Assembly (NCBI GenBank): GCA_937921485.1
Contig: CAKZSV010000007.1
Coordinates: 62,001 to 126,000, forward strand
DNA from: an uncultured bacterium
GTDB taxonomy: Bacteria; Spirochaetota; UBA4802; JAGODF01
DNA length: 64,000 nt
Reading direction: 5' to 3'
Part shown: positions 63,307 through 64,000 of the stretch, piece after piece
Numbering within the stretch: the stretch's first letter is position 1
Layout: each line of letters begins with the position of its first letter
Translations under genes and position numbers: made by a program
Notes under the pieces: generated by a model
Databases searched by the model: none
The model's input: only the letters and a program-made list of their open reading frames with translations
Told to the model about the DNA's origin: nothing

Positions 63307-64000
63307 TTAAGCTCTGTTTGTTATGAAATTTATGATTTCTTCCGCGGTTGCCTCCGGATTTTCAAGATGCGGCATGTGCCCTTCGCCCTCAAACGCAACG
63401 AGTTTTGAATGTGCAACAGATTGCGCAAACTCTTCAATCAGTGAAATCGGCACCATCCTGTCTTTCCTGTTGGCGATAATCAGCACGGGTATGTTCAGAG
63501 AATGAAGCTCTGAACGGTAATCTATCATTGAACAAATTCTGAAATCGTTTTCAATAATTGCGGGATTCATCGATAAAAGTTCTTGTTTTGATAACTTTCG
63601 TAGCGGTTCTTTCGCATTTCTGCTGTACAGGAATTTTACCAGAAAATCGCAGAACGTAGCATAATTATTTTTTATGAGATCGAAAACCACCGCAGAAACC
63701 GGCAACGTAAAAGAGGATGAAATAAATATCAATGCCGGTATGCGCTCTTTGAAGCGCTTATAAAGCTCAAAAACTACGGCGCCGCCCATTGAAAAACCAA
63801 TGGGAATAAACGAAGTTATTTTTTCGAGATTGAATATCTCAATTACCGCATTAATATAATCCTGCAAAGAAGGAATACCTGAAAATTCCGATTGACCGTG
63901 AGCAGGCAAATCAGGGATGATAACTGAAATATCCCCTTGTAATTCAGCCGCCATCGGTAAAAATATTTTTGAGTCGGCACCCGCGCCATGAAGGCATACA
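63307..64000 (-). CDS. alpha/beta hydrolase (5' end outside window)
   Basis: The 3' part of an alpha/beta hydrolase; the reading frame runs off the right edge. Visible are the oxyanion loop LHGAGADSKIFLP at the very edge, the nucleophile elbow GFSMGGAVVF with its Ser, the catalytic Asp in IIANRKDRMVP and the His in GEGHMPHLENPEA. The substrate is unknown; such enzymes cleave esters or peptides. About 231 residues are seen. The start codon lies beyond base 64000. Confidence 0.9.
   Translation of the reverse strand, partial: VCLHGAGADSKIFLPMAAELQGDISVIIPDLPAHGQSEFSGIPSLQDYINAVIEIFNLEKITSFIPIGFSMGGAVVFELYKRFKERIPALIFISSSFTLPVSAVVFDLIKNNYATFCDFLVKFLYSRNAKEPLRKLSKQELLSMNPAIIENDFRICSMIDYRSELHSLNIPVLIIANRKDRMVPISLIEEFAQSVAHSKLVAFEGEGHMPHLENPEATAEEIINFITNRA

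Noticed and set aside
1..64000. CRISPR arrays, prophage or complete insertion sequences
   Set aside because: No regularly spaced repeats, phage structural genes or transposase-like proteins were seen on either strand.

Overview
The window (64 kb, moderate GC by eye) is a dense, ordinary-looking chromosomal stretch from a diderm, anaerobic, free-living bacterium. Several secreted proteins end in the aromatic C-terminus typical of outer-membrane barrels. There is an Rnf ion-pumping ferredoxin complex, an aldehyde:ferredoxin oxidoreductase, thiolase and citrate synthase, a chemotaxis receptor, and much cyclic-nucleotide, diguanylate-cyclase and partner-switching signalling. This mix resembles an environmental spirochaete (Spirochaetota); that placement is inferred from gene content and not tested by any search. 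No rRNA, tRNA, CRISPR array, prophage or full insertion sequence was recognised.

Layout. 0-6.3 kb: TPR protein, membrane chemotaxis receptor, BASS transporter, and an ECF sigma/anti-sigma pair divergent from a small secreted charged protein. 6.3-11.8 kb: outer-membrane protein, then tolC and a heavy-metal-type RND pump with no adaptor gene between or beside them. 11.8-17 kb: PAS-GAF-PAS-GGDEF protein, secreted nuclease overlapping an aldehyde ferredoxin oxidoreductase, DUF456 membrane protein. 17-24 kb: MFS transporter, HEPN-MNT module, TrpF-like protein, FmdB zinc ribbon, a large unrecognised protein, hisS. 23.9-31 kb: aminotransferase plus kinase-like protein, C69 dipeptidase, split coaC/coaB, and the AmmeMemoRadiSam A and B proteins. 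31-35 kb: two STAS proteins with a TPR lipoprotein, a frameshifted nuclease-toxin-like gene with its DUF2283 partner, citrate synthase, and a frameshifted ParE remnant beside a small palindromic repeat. 35-42 kb: a doubled cNMP-GGDEF protein, a membrane SpoIIE-type phosphatase, a dCMP deaminase, thiolase, and a second copy of the repeat. 42-50 kb: small unknowns, a methyltransferase, a GNAT, then an operon of three small outer-membrane barrels, a periplasmic-binding-protein/OmpA-like fusion and a prepilin peptidase. 50-58.5 kb: rnfCDGEA (no rnfB) led by a small Cys-rich protein, murJ and a B12-binding radical SAM protein. 58.7-64 kb: secreted metallopeptidase/TolB-propeller/barrel protein, an ATPase-like/HDOD fusion, and the 3' part of an alpha/beta hydrolase.

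How the parts may work together. The redox genes (AOR, Rnf, thiolase, citrate synthase) fit ferredoxin-based anaerobic metabolism in which Rnf couples reduced ferredoxin to ion pumping. The signalling genes suggest c-di-GMP control (three GGDEF domains that look complete or partly so) and an RsbU/STAS-like partner switch. The most unusual points are two independent single-base frameshifts in toxin-like genes, promoters that place the -10 box about seven bases before ATG (possible leaderless mRNAs), the doubled cNMP-GGDEF protein with one decayed active site, the ATPase-HDOD fusion, the SBP-OmpA fusion, and the aminotransferase/kinase-like pair.
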